Shown here: positions 8,968 through 20,175 of the stretch, in pieces
Numbering within the stretch: the first letter of the stretch is position 1
How the letters are laid out: the number at the start of each line of letters is the position of its first letter
NCBI GenBank assembly: GCA_020638875.1
Contig: JACKHS010000002.1
Location: 351,392-415,391 of the forward strand
Source: Planctomycetota bacterium
GTDB taxonomy: Bacteria; Planctomycetota; UBA1135; GCA-002686595
Length of the DNA stretch: 64,000 nucleotides
Direction: 5' to 3'
Translations under genes and position numbers: made by a program
Notes under the pieces: generated by a model
Told to the model about the DNA's origin: nothing
Database searches by the model: none
What the model saw: only the letters and a program-made list of their open reading frames with translations

Positions 8968-12183
<3,216 letters not shown>

Positions 12184-12206
12184 GCGCGAACGCGCGCGAC
12201 ACGAAC

Positions 12207-12246
12207 GCCGGCGGGCCGGAGCGTCGTCACGCTCCGGCCCGCCGGC
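12207..12246. terminator. Bidirectional hairpin between carB and the GspM/PilO-like gene
   Basis: A perfect 18-bp inverted repeat (12207-12224 and 12229-12246) with a 4-base CGTC loop lies between two convergent genes. There is no U-tract on either side, so it may act as a very stable bidirectional stop or transcript end protector. Confidence 0.8.
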
Positions 12247-12276
12247 ATGTGTGGAAGGCTCGGTCCGAGCGTCCGC

Positions 12277-12855
12277 TCAGCCGCCCGTCGCCGCGTTCGG
12301 GCCGGCGCTGCCGCCTTCCTTCACGCGGTTGGTGACCTCGATGTCGAAGGTCCACTCGTCGGCCGGGATCTTGTCGAGGTCCTTGGTGCCGTTGAGCAGG
12401 TCGAGGCGGATGTTCGTCACCTTGACCTGGCGCGAGTCGGCTTCGAGGCGGTAGAGGAACTGCGCGATCGTGTAGTGCTCGAACTTGCGCTTGCGGTCGA
12501 ACGGGCGAATGGTCGTGATCTTGTCGACGATGCCGCCCGTGCCCGGCTTGCTGCGCGAGGTCATGTCCACGTCGCCGACCTGCACGCTGGGGTGGTCGGC
12601 GCAGCCGCGGATGTACGACTCGGGGCTGGCCTGGCTGAGCAGCTTGTCGCCCTTCACGTCGCCCATCAGCTTCGTGTTGAGCTTGCTGAGCTCCTCGATC
12701 TCGCGGCAGACGTTGGAGATCGCGGTCGGGAACACCGGGCGCAGCTCGTCGAGCTGGCCCTGCAGCTCCATGCCGTTCCAGGCCAGGTAGCCCGAGCCGA
12801 CGATCGACCCGAGGATGATGACGCGCGCCAGGTTGAGGTTCTTGAGGAAGCTCAC
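12277..12855 (-). CDS. GspM/PilO-like pilus or type II secretion assembly protein
   Basis: A 192-residue protein with one N-terminal membrane helix (VIILGSIVGSGYLAW), a helical or coiled linker and an alpha/beta C-terminal domain. This is the layout of PilO/GspM. It is recognised mainly by position: its GTG at 12855 overlaps the stop of the PilM/N-like gene (GTGA), preceded by GGAGGTGA as ribosome site. Such proteins form the inner-membrane alignment complex with PilM/N. Sequence identity to PilO is not obvious by eye. It contains conserved cysteines (NVCREIEE, IRGCADH) that could form a disulfide. Confidence 0.6.
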   Translation of the reverse strand: MSFLKNLNLARVIILGSIVGSGYLAWNGMELQGQLDELRPVFPTAISNVCREIEELSKLNTKLMGDVKGDKLLSQASPESYIRGCADHPSVQVGDVDMTSRSKPGTGGIVDKITTIRPFDRKRKFEHYTIAQFLYRLEADSRQVKVTNIRLDLLNGTKDLDKIPADEWTFDIEVTNRVKEGGSAGPNAATGG

Positions 12856-14627
12856 GACTTCACCTCCGGGGCCTTGGTGGTGTCGACCGTCACCGAGAGG
12901 TTGGGCAGGTAGATGCCGGTCTCGACGCCCTTCACGGTCTCGCTGCCGCTGGGCTTGTCCTCCACGTACCAGGGCTGCTCGCGCAGCCTCGCGTAGAAGG
13001 CCTCGTAGTTGCGCGTGGCCTCGGTGGTCGAGTCGGTGTCGGAGTAGAACACCGCGGCGATCGTGACGACGACCTTGTCGTCCTTGCCGGCGCGGCTCTG
13101 GTAGACCGAGTCGATCTTGCGCAGCGACACGCGCCCGAAGGTGTTCTTGCCGCCGTCGAAGAGCGTGTCCAGCACGAGCGTCATGGCCTTGAAGGCCGAC
13201 TGCGGCTGCGTGATCTCGGTGTCCTGGCCGAGCTCCTTCGAGAGCCGCTTCTGCTCCGCGCGCAGCAGGCTGCGGATCTGCACGAGCTGCTCGTAGCGGT
13301 TGCGCCCGGGGTCCTTGCGGAAGACCTCGGGGTCGGAGCCGGGCTCGACGCTCGCCGTGTTCTTGATGTAGTCCTCGAGGATCTTGGGCGGGTACGCCAG
13401 GCTGCCGGCCTTGCCTTTCTTCGGGTCGCTGATCATGTAGTTGATCGTCGACTTGAGCATGAAGACCAGGTCGCCCTCGAGCGCCTGCCGCTCGTTGCGC
13501 AGGAAGATGTTCCAGAAGCCGAGCAACGTCACGAGCAGGAGGCACATCACCGCGAGCGGCAGCTCCAGGCGCTCGAACGCGCCGGTGAACTTCAGCTCCT
13601 CGCGGCGCAGGCTGGCCTTCATCGCGCCGCCGCCGAGCTGGCGCAGCGCGGTGCCGTAGGCCACGGCGCACGAGGCGTACTCGCGGTGCACGCGCCCTTC
13701 GGTCGTGTCGGCCTGGAAGGTCCCGAAGGACTTCACCGGCACGCCGAGCACGTCGGCGCCGACCAGCCCGCGCAGCTCGAAGCCGCAGACGTAGATGGCC
13801 TGGAGCTCGTTCGCGGTGCGCGACGCGGAGACCGTGCGGGCCAGCTCGCGCAGCAGGCGGCTGACGAGCTCGTCCTCGCGCTCGATGGTCAGGAGCCCCG
13901 CGCCGGCGGACGTCGAGGGCGCCACCTCGGCGGCGCCTCCGTCCTCGGTGAACTCGTCCTCCGTCTCCTCCGGCAGCTCGGGCAGCTCGCCGCCGAGCGG
14001 CGTGTAGGTCAGCGCGCCGACCTGGATCGTGCGCATCTCGCGCACGCGGCCGCCGTCGATCACCGCGACGGCCGTGGACTCCTCGCCCACGTGCACGACG
14101 ACCTGCGCGTTGTCGATCGCGCAGAAGCCCGCGCCCACGGCGGCGTTCACGATCGCGGTGGCCTCGGTCTCGATCTCGAGCGGCTCGAAGCCGGCCTTCT
14201 TGCACAGCGCGAGCGTGCGCGAGATCTCCGCCTTCGGCACGGCGGTGACGAGCAGGCTCGACGACTCGCCGACGACCTCCTGCTGGTAGAAGTCGACGAC
14301 CACGTCGTCGATGTTGAACTGCGGGAGCTGCGACTCGACCTCGAACTTGAGCACCGACTCGATCGTCGCCGAGTCCTTCATCGGCAGGTTCAGCCGCCGG
14401 AAGGCGGCGACCTTGGCGTCGATGGCGACCGAGACGTTCTCGGTGGCGATCTTGTGCGTCTTGATCGCCTGGCGCAGGGCGGCCGCGGCGGTCCCGACGG
14501 GATCGTCCGCGTCGAACGGGATCTCGCCGGCCAGGCTGGAGACGACCTTGGGCTTCTTCGGGTTGCCGTCGAGCACGAACAGCTCGAAGCGGCGGGGCCC
14601 GATCCTCAGTCCACAAGATTTGGCCAT
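12852..14627 (-). CDS. GspL-like protein: PilM actin-fold domain fused to a PilN-like membrane part
   Basis: A 591-residue protein. Residues 1-345 have the PilM/FtsA actin-like pattern (LRIGPRRFELFVLDG at the start, LPMKDSATIESVLKFEVESQLP, HVGEESTAVAVIDGGRV). One membrane helix follows at about 365 (LAVMCLLLVTLLGFWNIFL), then a periplasmic domain with a coiled segment, as in PilN. In type IV pili PilM and PilN are separate; a fusion is the GspL arrangement of type II secretion. It overlaps the PilO-like gene, and both lie behind a sigma/anti-sigma pair. No pilin or ATPase gene is in view, so pilus versus secretion cannot be decided. Confidence 0.75.
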   Translation of the reverse strand: MAKSCGLRIGPRRFELFVLDGNPKKPKVVSSLAGEIPFDADDPVGTAAAALRQAIKTHKIATENVSVAIDAKVAAFRRLNLPMKDSATIESVLKFEVESQLPQFNIDDVVVDFYQQEVVGESSSLLVTAVPKAEISRTLALCKKAGFEPLEIETEATAIVNAAVGAGFCAIDNAQVVVHVGEESTAVAVIDGGRVREMRTIQVGALTYTPLGGELPELPEETEDEFTEDGGAAEVAPSTSAGAGLLTIEREDELVSRLLRELARTVSASRTANELQAIYVCGFELRGLVGADVLGVPVKSFGTFQADTTEGRVHREYASCAVAYGTALRQLGGGAMKASLRREELKFTGAFERLELPLAVMCLLLVTLLGFWNIFLRNERQALEGDLVFMLKSTINYMISDPKKGKAGSLAYPPKILEDYIKNTASVEPGSDPEVFRKDPGRNRYEQLVQIRSLLRAEQKRLSKELGQDTEITQPQSAFKAMTLVLDTLFDGGKNTFGRVSLRKIDSVYQSRAGKDDKVVVTIAAVFYSDTDSTTEATRNYEAFYARLREQPWYVEDKPSGSETVKGVETGIYLPNLSVTVDTTKAPEVKS

Positions 14628-14636
14628 GGGGGCTGT

Positions 14637-15011
14637 CTAGAGGGTGTCTTGGAAGTCTGCGGAGAGGCTGTCGAAGCGCGCCCGCTGTTCGGGGGGCAGC
14701 AGGCGATCGCGCAGGAGGCTGCGGTACTCGAGACCCTTGCGGCGCAGCTCCGGCTCCATCTCCCTGCGGATCTCGGCGGTGTAGCGGTTCTGGATCTCTT
14801 CGAGGTCGCGATTGTAGTGATCGAGCAGCCCCGCGAGGAGCCGCTGGCGCTCCGCGTCGAGATCGAAGGCCTCCGCGTAGCGCTGGAGATCGGCCGAGGC
14901 GCCCGTGGGCGCCTCGTGGCTGCGAGAGAGCTCGGCCCCGGTCAGCCCCGCCGCGAGTCCGGCGAGGAACGCGACCAGGGCCAGCACGAGGACCCACGCG
15001 CGCGGGCCCAT
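14637..15011 (-). CDS. Membrane-anchored Spy/CpxP-like helical protein
   Basis: A 124-residue protein with an N-terminal membrane anchor (VLVLALVAFLAGLAAGLTG). The rest is an all-helical, highly charged region including LLDHYNRDLEEIQNRY and a C-terminal LLPPEQRARFDSL. That last motif, L(T/P)PEQR..., is typical of periplasmic Spy/CpxP-like or CnrR-like metal and stress proteins. The ATG at 15011 overlaps the anti-sigma stop by one base (GTG at 15014 is the alternative). Placed between an anti-sigma factor and a GspL-like protein, it may sense envelope state for the operon. Confidence 0.55.
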   Translation of the reverse strand: MGPRAWVLVLALVAFLAGLAAGLTGAELSRSHEAPTGASADLQRYAEAFDLDAERQRLLAGLLDHYNRDLEEIQNRYTAEIRREMEPELRRKGLEYRSLLRDRLLPPEQRARFDSLSADFQDTL

Positions 15012-15544
15012 CACCGCTGGGCGTCCTCGGCGCCCGGGCGCTGCAGCGCGGGGCGCGCCGCGTCGGCCTCGGCGGCGTTGAGCGCGTCGGCCTCCTCGAG
15101 CAGCTCCTCCACGGTGGCGCCCTGCTCGGTGGCGCTCATGCTGCCGCCGTCGGGCAGGCGCACGCTGCGCATCCAGGCCGAGAGCACGAGCAGGAGCACC
15201 GCGGCGGCGGCGACGACGCGCAGCAGGAACTGCTGCAGCCCGGGGTCGGCCGCGGCCGTACCCGCGTCCGCGAAGGCCACCAGGCGGCCGCCGCCCGCGA
15301 CGAGCTCCTCACCCGTGTCGCCGGCGAAGGCGCGCCGGGCCACGCGCTCGGCGAAGCCGGCGGGCACCTCGGCCTCCAGGCTGTCCTCGAAGCCGAACCA
15401 GCGCTTCAGCGCCTTCTCGGACGACAGCGCGCGGCGACACGCGCGGCAGTCGAGCAGGTGCTGACGCAGCGCGGCGGCCTGGGCCTCGCTCAACTCGTCG
15501 TCGAGGTAGCCCGGGATCAGCGGCAGGCATTCCTTGCAGTTCAT
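15011..15544 (-). CDS. Zinc-finger anti-sigma factor with one membrane helix
   Basis: A 177-residue protein with an N-terminal zf-HC2/ZAS domain: CKECLPLIPGYLDDELS then LRQHLLDCRACRR, giving the H-x3-C-x2-C signature. One membrane helix is at about residue 125 (LLRVVAAAAVLLLVLSAW), leaving an acidic C-terminal tail in the periplasm. It should bind and hold the ECF sigma factor encoded 16 bases upstream. The ribosome site GGAGGA sits before ATG 15544. Its stop overlaps the next gene. Confidence 0.88.
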   Translation of the reverse strand: MNCKECLPLIPGYLDDELSEAQAAALRQHLLDCRACRRALSSEKALKRWFGFEDSLEAEVPAGFAERVARRAFAGDTGEELVAGGGRLVAFADAGTAAADPGLQQFLLRVVAAAAVLLLVLSAWMRSVRLPDGGSMSATEQGATVEELLEEADALNAAEADAARPALQRPGAEDAQR

Positions 15545-15560
15545 CACGGTCCTCCGGTCC

Positions 15561-16142
15561 TCACTGGGCCCCGAATTCGGGGTAGAGCTTGAGGAGCTTG
15601 TCCTTGAAGCGCGCCCGTGCGCGGAAGAGGCGCGACTCGACGGTGCCGATCGAGATCTCGAGCGTGTCGGCGATCTCCTGATAGGCCATCTGGTCGAACT
15701 CGCGCATCACGAGCACGGTGCGGAAGATGTCGGGCAGCTCGGCGAGCACGCTCTGGGTGATCTCCGCGAGCTCGCGCGCCTCGAGGTTCGCCATCGGCGC
15801 CGGGCAGTCGCGCGCGCCCGCCTCGCCCACCAGCTCGGGGTCCTCGACCGCCTGGACCGGCGAGCGGCCCCGGCGCTTGAGGAAGTCGAGCACGGTGTTC
15901 GTCGCGATGCGGTAGATCCAGGTGTAGAAGCTCGAGCGGTGGTCGAACGAGTCGAGCCGCCGATACGCCTTGAGGAAGGTCTCCTGCACGATGTCCTCGA
16001 GCTCGACCGCGTTGCGCGTGTAGTGGCGCACGACGGCGAAGAGCCGGCCCTGGTAGCGCTCGACGAGCGTCTGGAAGGCCCGCTGGTCCCCCGCGAGGGT
16101 CTGCTGGACCAGGTTGGCGTCTTCGACTCGAGCCGTCTTCAT
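15561..16142 (-). CDS. ECF (group 4) RNA polymerase sigma factor
   Basis: A protein of about 193 residues with region 2 (YQGRLFAVVRHYTRNAVELEDIVQE, then FYTWIYRIATNTVLDFLKRR) and region 4 (LPDIFRTVLVMREFDQ, YQEIADTLEISIGTVESRLFRAR). It directs polymerase to a specific promoter set, probably including its own operon, when released by the anti-sigma factor behind it. The start is uncertain: ATG 16142 has GGGGA 8 bases upstream; ATG 16157 is also in frame without a good ribosome site. First recognised gene of a five-gene operon leading into the GspL/GspM-like pair. Confidence 0.92.
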   Translation of the reverse strand: MKTARVEDANLVQQTLAGDQRAFQTLVERYQGRLFAVVRHYTRNAVELEDIVQETFLKAYRRLDSFDHRSSFYTWIYRIATNTVLDFLKRRGRSPVQAVEDPELVGEAGARDCPAPMANLEARELAEITQSVLAELPDIFRTVLVMREFDQMAYQEIADTLEISIGTVESRLFRARARFKDKLLKLYPEFGAQ

Positions 16143-16286
16143 CGTGAGGGTCCCCATGACGGGGCGCAGGGACGCCGGCGGGCTGGGGTTCTTCCCGCGG
16201 ATTCGGGACCTCGCGGGCGCGCCCCCTGCTCTTCGGCCGGACCCGGCTCGGGTTGGCGCGCAATGTCGCCAAACGGGCACAAGTCC

Positions 16287-16436
16287 TTACTCGAGCACAC
16301 CTTCGAAGAGCAGCGCGGCCCCCGCCAGGGCGGCCGGGAGCCCGCCGAGCCTGGCCAGGCAGGTCCAGCCGCGCGGGGGCTTGGAGGGCCCCTCCAGGGC
16401 CAGGAGGACCAGCAGCTCTCCGAGGACGTCCAGCAC
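16287..16436 (-). CDS. Candidate small membrane protein (49 aa)
   Basis: From GTG 16436 to TAA this frame has G or C at 46 of 49 third positions but only about half at second positions, which is the coding signature of this genome. Just upstream of the GTG the bias is lost. The product has two hydrophobic stretches (VLDVLGELLVLLALEG and LPAALAGAALLFEG). A GGGAGG lies 3 bases before the GTG, a rather short spacing. It is on the same strand as the ECF operon, 130-145 bases ahead of the sigma factor. No family recognised. Confidence 0.4.
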   Translation of the reverse strand: MLDVLGELLVLLALEGPSKPPRGWTCLARLGGLPAALAGAALLFEGVLE

Positions 16437-16540
16437 GGCCCTCCCTACGCGATCCCCCGCGAGAGCTTGCGGACGCGACCGAGGAACTCGCTAGGCTGCT
16501 GAACGCCCTTCCTCCCCGCCCCGACCCCGCCGGAGATGCC

Positions 16541-16864
16541 ATGAAGACGACCACCGCCCTGCTGCTCCTGACCCTCGGCCTGACCCTCGGCGCCTGCAAG
16601 TGCAACGACTGCTGCACGGAGTGCGACGCGGACGAGACCGAGGAGGTCGTGGAACTCGCCGACCTGCCGGCGTCCGTGCGCGAGGCCGCGCTGAAGGCCG
16701 TGCCGGGGCTCCAGATCACCGAGGCCGAGGTCGAGGGCGACGGGATCTACTGCGTCCACGGCACGAACGCCGGCGTGTTCACCGAGGTCGAGGTGGACGC
16801 GAAGACCGGCCGGGTCCTCGAGGTCGAGACCGGCGCCGACGACGAGGACGGCGACGACGACTGA
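16541..16864 (+). CDS. PepSY-like lipoprotein
   Basis: A 107-residue protein with a lipoprotein signal (LTLGAC lipobox, Cys at about residue 19), a Cys-rich linker (CKCNDCCTEC), a PepSY-like unit and an Asp/Glu-rich tail (GADDEDGDDD). The PepSY-like part runs LPASVREAALKAVPG ... FTEVEVDAKTGRVLEVE, the usual helix-strand-strand layout. PepSY domains are periplasmic and often inhibit or regulate proteases or bind ligands. The six closely spaced cysteines beyond the lipobox could bind metal. It is transcribed away from the ECF operon. Start ATG follows CGGAG at good distance. Confidence 0.7.
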   Translation: MKTTTALLLLTLGLTLGACKCNDCCTECDADETEEVVELADLPASVREAALKAVPGLQITEAEVEGDGIYCVHGTNAGVFTEVEVDAKTGRVLEVETGADDEDGDDD

Positions 16865-16882
16865 GCGCCGCACCGCCCCGCC

Positions 16883-18508
16883 TCAGGGGTGCTGGACCTC
16901 GGTCGCCGGCAGGAAGCGCGGGCGCTCCCACGCCCCGAGGTCGATCTGCCGCACGCCGTCCCCGTCGGCGTCGAGGAAGCGCGGGCCGCCGTCGACGTCG
17001 CCGCGCACGCCGGCGGGCAGGAGCGCCGCCGAGCCCGCGTCCAGCGCCGGCGAGCGGATCCGCAGCCGCCAGTCGTTGTCGTCCAGCGTCGTCGGGTCGC
17101 CGTCGGGCCCGGCCGGGAGCAGGAAGCGCGGATCCGCGCCGCTGCCCACGCCGCCGAGGACGCCCGTCCAGCCCTCGACGATCGAGTGATCGACGAGGTA
17201 GCTCGGGTTGCCCAGCGCGGTCCCGACGAGGTGATCGCGCTCGTCGCCGAAGCCGCCGAGCGGGTCGTTACCCCACACGATCGAGTTCCAGAGCTCGACC
17301 GTCGTGCCGTGCGCGAAGATCGCCGGCCAGGAGCTGCCCGGACCGGACCCCGGAGCCTGGTTGGCGGCCAGGGTGACGTTCACCAGGCGCACCGGCTGGT
17401 TGATCGCGACGAGGCCGCCGTCGTTGCCGTGCATCGCGCAGGAGACGACCACCGTCGCCGGCTGACCGGAGTTCGAGAAGTCCGTCGCGGAGAGCGCGCC
17501 GCCGCCGTCGCCGTTGACGCGGTTGCCGACGAACTCGCAGCGCTCCACCCACGCGCTGCCCGTGTCCACGAAGAGCCCGCCGCCGCCGTTGGCGAAGTTG
17601 TCGCGGAAGGTGCAGTCGACGACGGTCGGCGTCGAGGTCACGGCGTAGAGCCCGCCGCCGGCCGTCGCGCCGACGATCGCCTCGTTGGCCAGGAACAGGC
17701 ACGCCTCGACGCGCGTCGCGTTGCCGGCCTGGGCCATGCCGTTGCGCTCGCCGATGGCGAGGCCGGCGCCGGCGCCGCCGACGTTCTCGCGGAAGGTGCA
17801 GCGCCGGAACGTCGCCGCGACGGTGCCGCTCACCAGCGCGCCGCCGCCGCCCGAGCCGCCGCGGTTGCGCGAGAACAGGCAGTCCTCGACCAGCGCGGCG
17901 CTGTCCCGCAGCGCCAACCCTCCGCCCAGCCACTCGGTGCCGCACAGGTCGAAGGTGCAACCGCGGAGCGTCGGCGCGCCGCCCGTGGCGAGCATCCCGC
18001 CGCCGTAGCGATCCGGCCACGGCTCGGCGTACCCGGCGGTGACGACGAAGCCGTCGAGCAGCGTCGCGGCGCCGACGCCCGTCGCGCGCACGACGTGGAT
18101 CGAGTTCTCGAAGCGGTTGGGCACGTTCTGCGCAGCCTGCGGCGGACCGTCGTTGCCGGCGAGGTCACCGTCGAGCACCGTCGGGTGGGCGCGCGGATCG
18201 CGCGCGCCGCCGCCGCTCGGGTAGCCGCCGAGCAGCGCGACGCCGTCGACGAGCTCGAAGGCGAGCGTGCGGTCGAGCGTCCCGCGGTCGGGGCGGTAGC
18301 GCCCTTCGGCGACGCGGATCTCGGTGACGCTCGCGTCGAGCCGCGCGGCGTCGAGCGCGTCCTGGAGGTCGGTCAGCGCCGACGCGAAGCTGGCGCCGGT
18401 GCCGCCCGGAGGCGCGGCCGCGTCCACGTGGAGCGTGGTCTGCGCGACGGCGGGCGCGCCGAGCAGGAGCAGCGCGAGGGACGACGAGAGCTGGGCAGCG
18501 AGGCGCAT
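16883..18508 (-). CDS. Secreted right-handed beta-helix protein
   Basis: A 541-residue protein with a signal peptide ending near AVAQ. Residues 25-90 match the 'choice-of-anchor'/polymorphic-membrane-protein start: LHVDAAAPPGGTGASFA, then LDAARLDASVTEIRVAEGRY. Many parallel beta-helix rungs follow, recognised by spaced C-x-F/L-x-x-N and GGGL patterns (VVDCTFRDNFANGGGGL, VEDCLFSRN). A short C-terminal region (RFLDADGDGVRQIDLGAWE) is typical of these extracellular proteins. Likely surface-exposed or released, perhaps binding polysaccharide; no catalytic residues can be assigned. It converges on the PepSY gene. Confidence 0.82.
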   Translation of the reverse strand: MRLAAQLSSSLALLLLGAPAVAQTTLHVDAAAPPGGTGASFASALTDLQDALDAARLDASVTEIRVAEGRYRPDRGTLDRTLAFELVDGVALLGGYPSGGGARDPRAHPTVLDGDLAGNDGPPQAAQNVPNRFENSIHVVRATGVGAATLLDGFVVTAGYAEPWPDRYGGGMLATGGAPTLRGCTFDLCGTEWLGGGLALRDSAALVEDCLFSRNRGGSGGGGALVSGTVAATFRRCTFRENVGGAGAGLAIGERNGMAQAGNATRVEACLFLANEAIVGATAGGGLYAVTSTPTVVDCTFRDNFANGGGGLFVDTGSAWVERCEFVGNRVNGDGGGALSATDFSNSGQPATVVVSCAMHGNDGGLVAINQPVRLVNVTLAANQAPGSGPGSSWPAIFAHGTTVELWNSIVWGNDPLGGFGDERDHLVGTALGNPSYLVDHSIVEGWTGVLGGVGSGADPRFLLPAGPDGDPTTLDDNDWRLRIRSPALDAGSAALLPAGVRGDVDGGPRFLDADGDGVRQIDLGAWERPRFLPATEVQHP

Positions 18509-18652
18509 GGGCGGAGGAGGCGGGTGCGAGGAACTGGGGCGGCGCGTTACGAAGTCCCCGACCCACGAACCGTAACCGGATTCCTCGGGCGAACGGCGCT
18601 CGGGTGCGCGCTCTTACACGAAGCCGAGGCGCACCTGCGGCCGTGGCCGGGC

Positions 18653-18793
18653 TCAGGCGCCGAGGACGAACGTCAGGAGGCCGAGGTCCAGAACCGCGCA
18701 CGAGGCGAAGAGCGCCCAGGTCCGGCGCTTCGAGAGGCCTTCGGCCCACGCGGGTCGCGACAGGATCGCCAGCTCGAGCAACAGCAGGCACAT
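18653..18793 (-). CDS. Candidate 46-aa membrane protein downstream of ribBA
   Basis: An ORF of 46 codons starts at ATG 18793, 13 bases after the ribBA stop on the same strand. It has two hydrophobic helices (MCLLLLELAIL and FASCAVLDLGLLTFVLG) joined by a basic linker (EGLSKRRTW). Third positions are almost all G/C. No good ribosome site sits before the ATG, so translation would depend on coupling to ribBA. No known family; whether it relates to flavin metabolism is unknown. Confidence 0.45.
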   Translation of the reverse strand: MCLLLLELAILSRPAWAEGLSKRRTWALFASCAVLDLGLLTFVLGA

Positions 18794-18806
18794 CGCGCGC
18801 GGCCGC

Positions 18807-20045
18807 TCAGTCCTCGAGGTGCCCGAGCATGTGTCCGAGCTTGTCGCGCTTCGTCTTGAGGTAGCGCTCGTTCTGCGGGTTGGGCGCGATCGAGAGCGGC
18901 ACCTGGTCGATCACCTCGAGCCCGTAGCCGGCCAGGCCGGCGATCTTCTTGGGGTTGTTGGTGAGCAAGCGCATCTTGCGCACGCCGAGGTAGTGCAGGA
19001 TCTGCGCGCCCAGGCCGTACTCGCGCAGGTCGGCGGGGAAGCCGAGCTTCTCGTTGGCCTCGACGGTGTCGAGGCCGGCGTCCTGCAGGCGGTAGGCGGC
19101 GAGCTTCTTCTCGAGCCCGATGCCGCGGCCCTCCTGCCGCATGTAGACGAGCACGGCGCGCTCCTCCTTGCCGAGCAGCTCGAGCGCACGGTCGAGCTGC
19201 GGCCCGCAGTCGCAGCGCAGCGAGTGGAACACGTCGCCGGTCAGGCACTCGGAGTGCACGCGCACGGTCACCGGCTCGTCGCACGCCTTCCACGGTCCGT
19301 CGAGCCCCGGACCACCGAGCCCGCGCGAGAGCGCGACGTGCTCCTTGCCGTCGAGCTCCGAGCGGAAGAGGTGCGAGTTGAACGTGCCGAAGGGCGTCGG
19401 CAGCGGGACGCTCATCTGCAGCGGCGTCACGAGCCGCTCGTTCTTGCGGCGCCAGGCGATGATCGACTCGATGGTGCAGATCTTCAGGCCGTGCTGAGCG
19501 GCGAAGACCTCGAGGTCGGGCATCCGCGCCATCGTGCCGTCGTCCTTCATCACCTCGCAGATCACGCCCGCGGGTCGCGCCCCGCACAGGCGCGCGAGGT
19601 CGACGATGCCCTCGGTCTGACCGCCGCGCACGAGCACGCCGCCGCGCCGCGCGCGCAGCGGGAAGACGTGGCCGGGCCGCGCCAGGTCGGCCGGCTGCGC
19701 GCCCGGGCGCACCGCGGTACGGATCGTGTGCGCGCGGTCGTGCGCCGAGATGCCGGTCGTCACGCCCTCGGCGGCCTCGATCGACACGGTGAAGCCCGTG
19801 CCCATCTTGCTCGTGTTCGTGCTCACCTGCGGCCCGAGCTCCAGCGCGTCGCAGAGGTCCTCGGCGAGCGGCATGCAGATCAACCCGCGGCCCTGCGTGG
19901 CCATGAAGTTGATCGCTTCGGGCGTGACGAACTCGGCCAGCATGGCCAGGTCGCCCTCGTTCTCGCGGGAGGGGTCGTCGACGAGGACGACCATCCGCCC
20001 GGCGCGCAGGTCGTCGAGGATGTCGGGGATCTCGCTGATCGGCAT
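18807..20045 (-). CDS. ribBA: Bifunctional 3,4-dihydroxy-2-butanone-4-phosphate synthase / GTP cyclohydrolase II
   Basis: A 412-residue fusion. The RibB part (1-200) has [19 protein letters not shown] and [15 protein letters not shown]. The RibA part has the zinc-site Cys residues in [18 protein letters not shown], the catalytic [10 protein letters not shown] and [12 protein letters not shown] near the end. It supplies both precursors of riboflavin: the four-carbon unit from ribulose 5-phosphate and the pyrimidine from GTP. The remaining rib genes are not here. The 130-base divergent upstream region shows no FMN riboswitch that I can recognise. Confidence 0.96.
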   Translation of the reverse strand: MPISEIPDILDDLRAGRMVVLVDDPSRENEGDLAMLAEFVTPEAINFMATQGRGLICMPLAEDLCDALELGPQVSTNTSKMGTGFTVSIEAAEGVTTGISAHDRAHTIRTAVRPGAQPADLARPGHVFPLRARRGGVLVRGGQTEGIVDLARLCGARPAGVICEVMKDDGTMARMPDLEVFAAQHGLKICTIESIIAWRRKNERLVTPLQMSVPLPTPFGTFNSHLFRSELDGKEHVALSRGLGGPGLDGPWKACDEPVTVRVHSECLTGDVFHSLRCDCGPQLDRALELLGKEERAVLVYMRQEGRGIGLEKKLAAYRLQDAGLDTVEANEKLGFPADLREYGLGAQILHYLGVRKMRLLTNNPKKIAGLAGYGLEVIDQVPLSIAPNPQNERYLKTKRDKLGHMLGHLED

Positions 20046-20175
20046 GGTTCTGAGCTGAGTCGCGGGGGGCCTCCGCGGCGCTTGGAGGCGGGACCGTCAA
20101 CCCGGCATGATAGTCGAGCCCGCCCCGCCGCGCCGCCGCGCCGGGGGAAAGCCCGCCTCCGACCCCTCCCGCGCC

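Noticed and set aside
20046..20175. Possible FMN riboswitch upstream of ribBA
   Set aside because: The gap is only about 130 bases and I could not find the conserved FMN-element helices or the AGGGU-type core.
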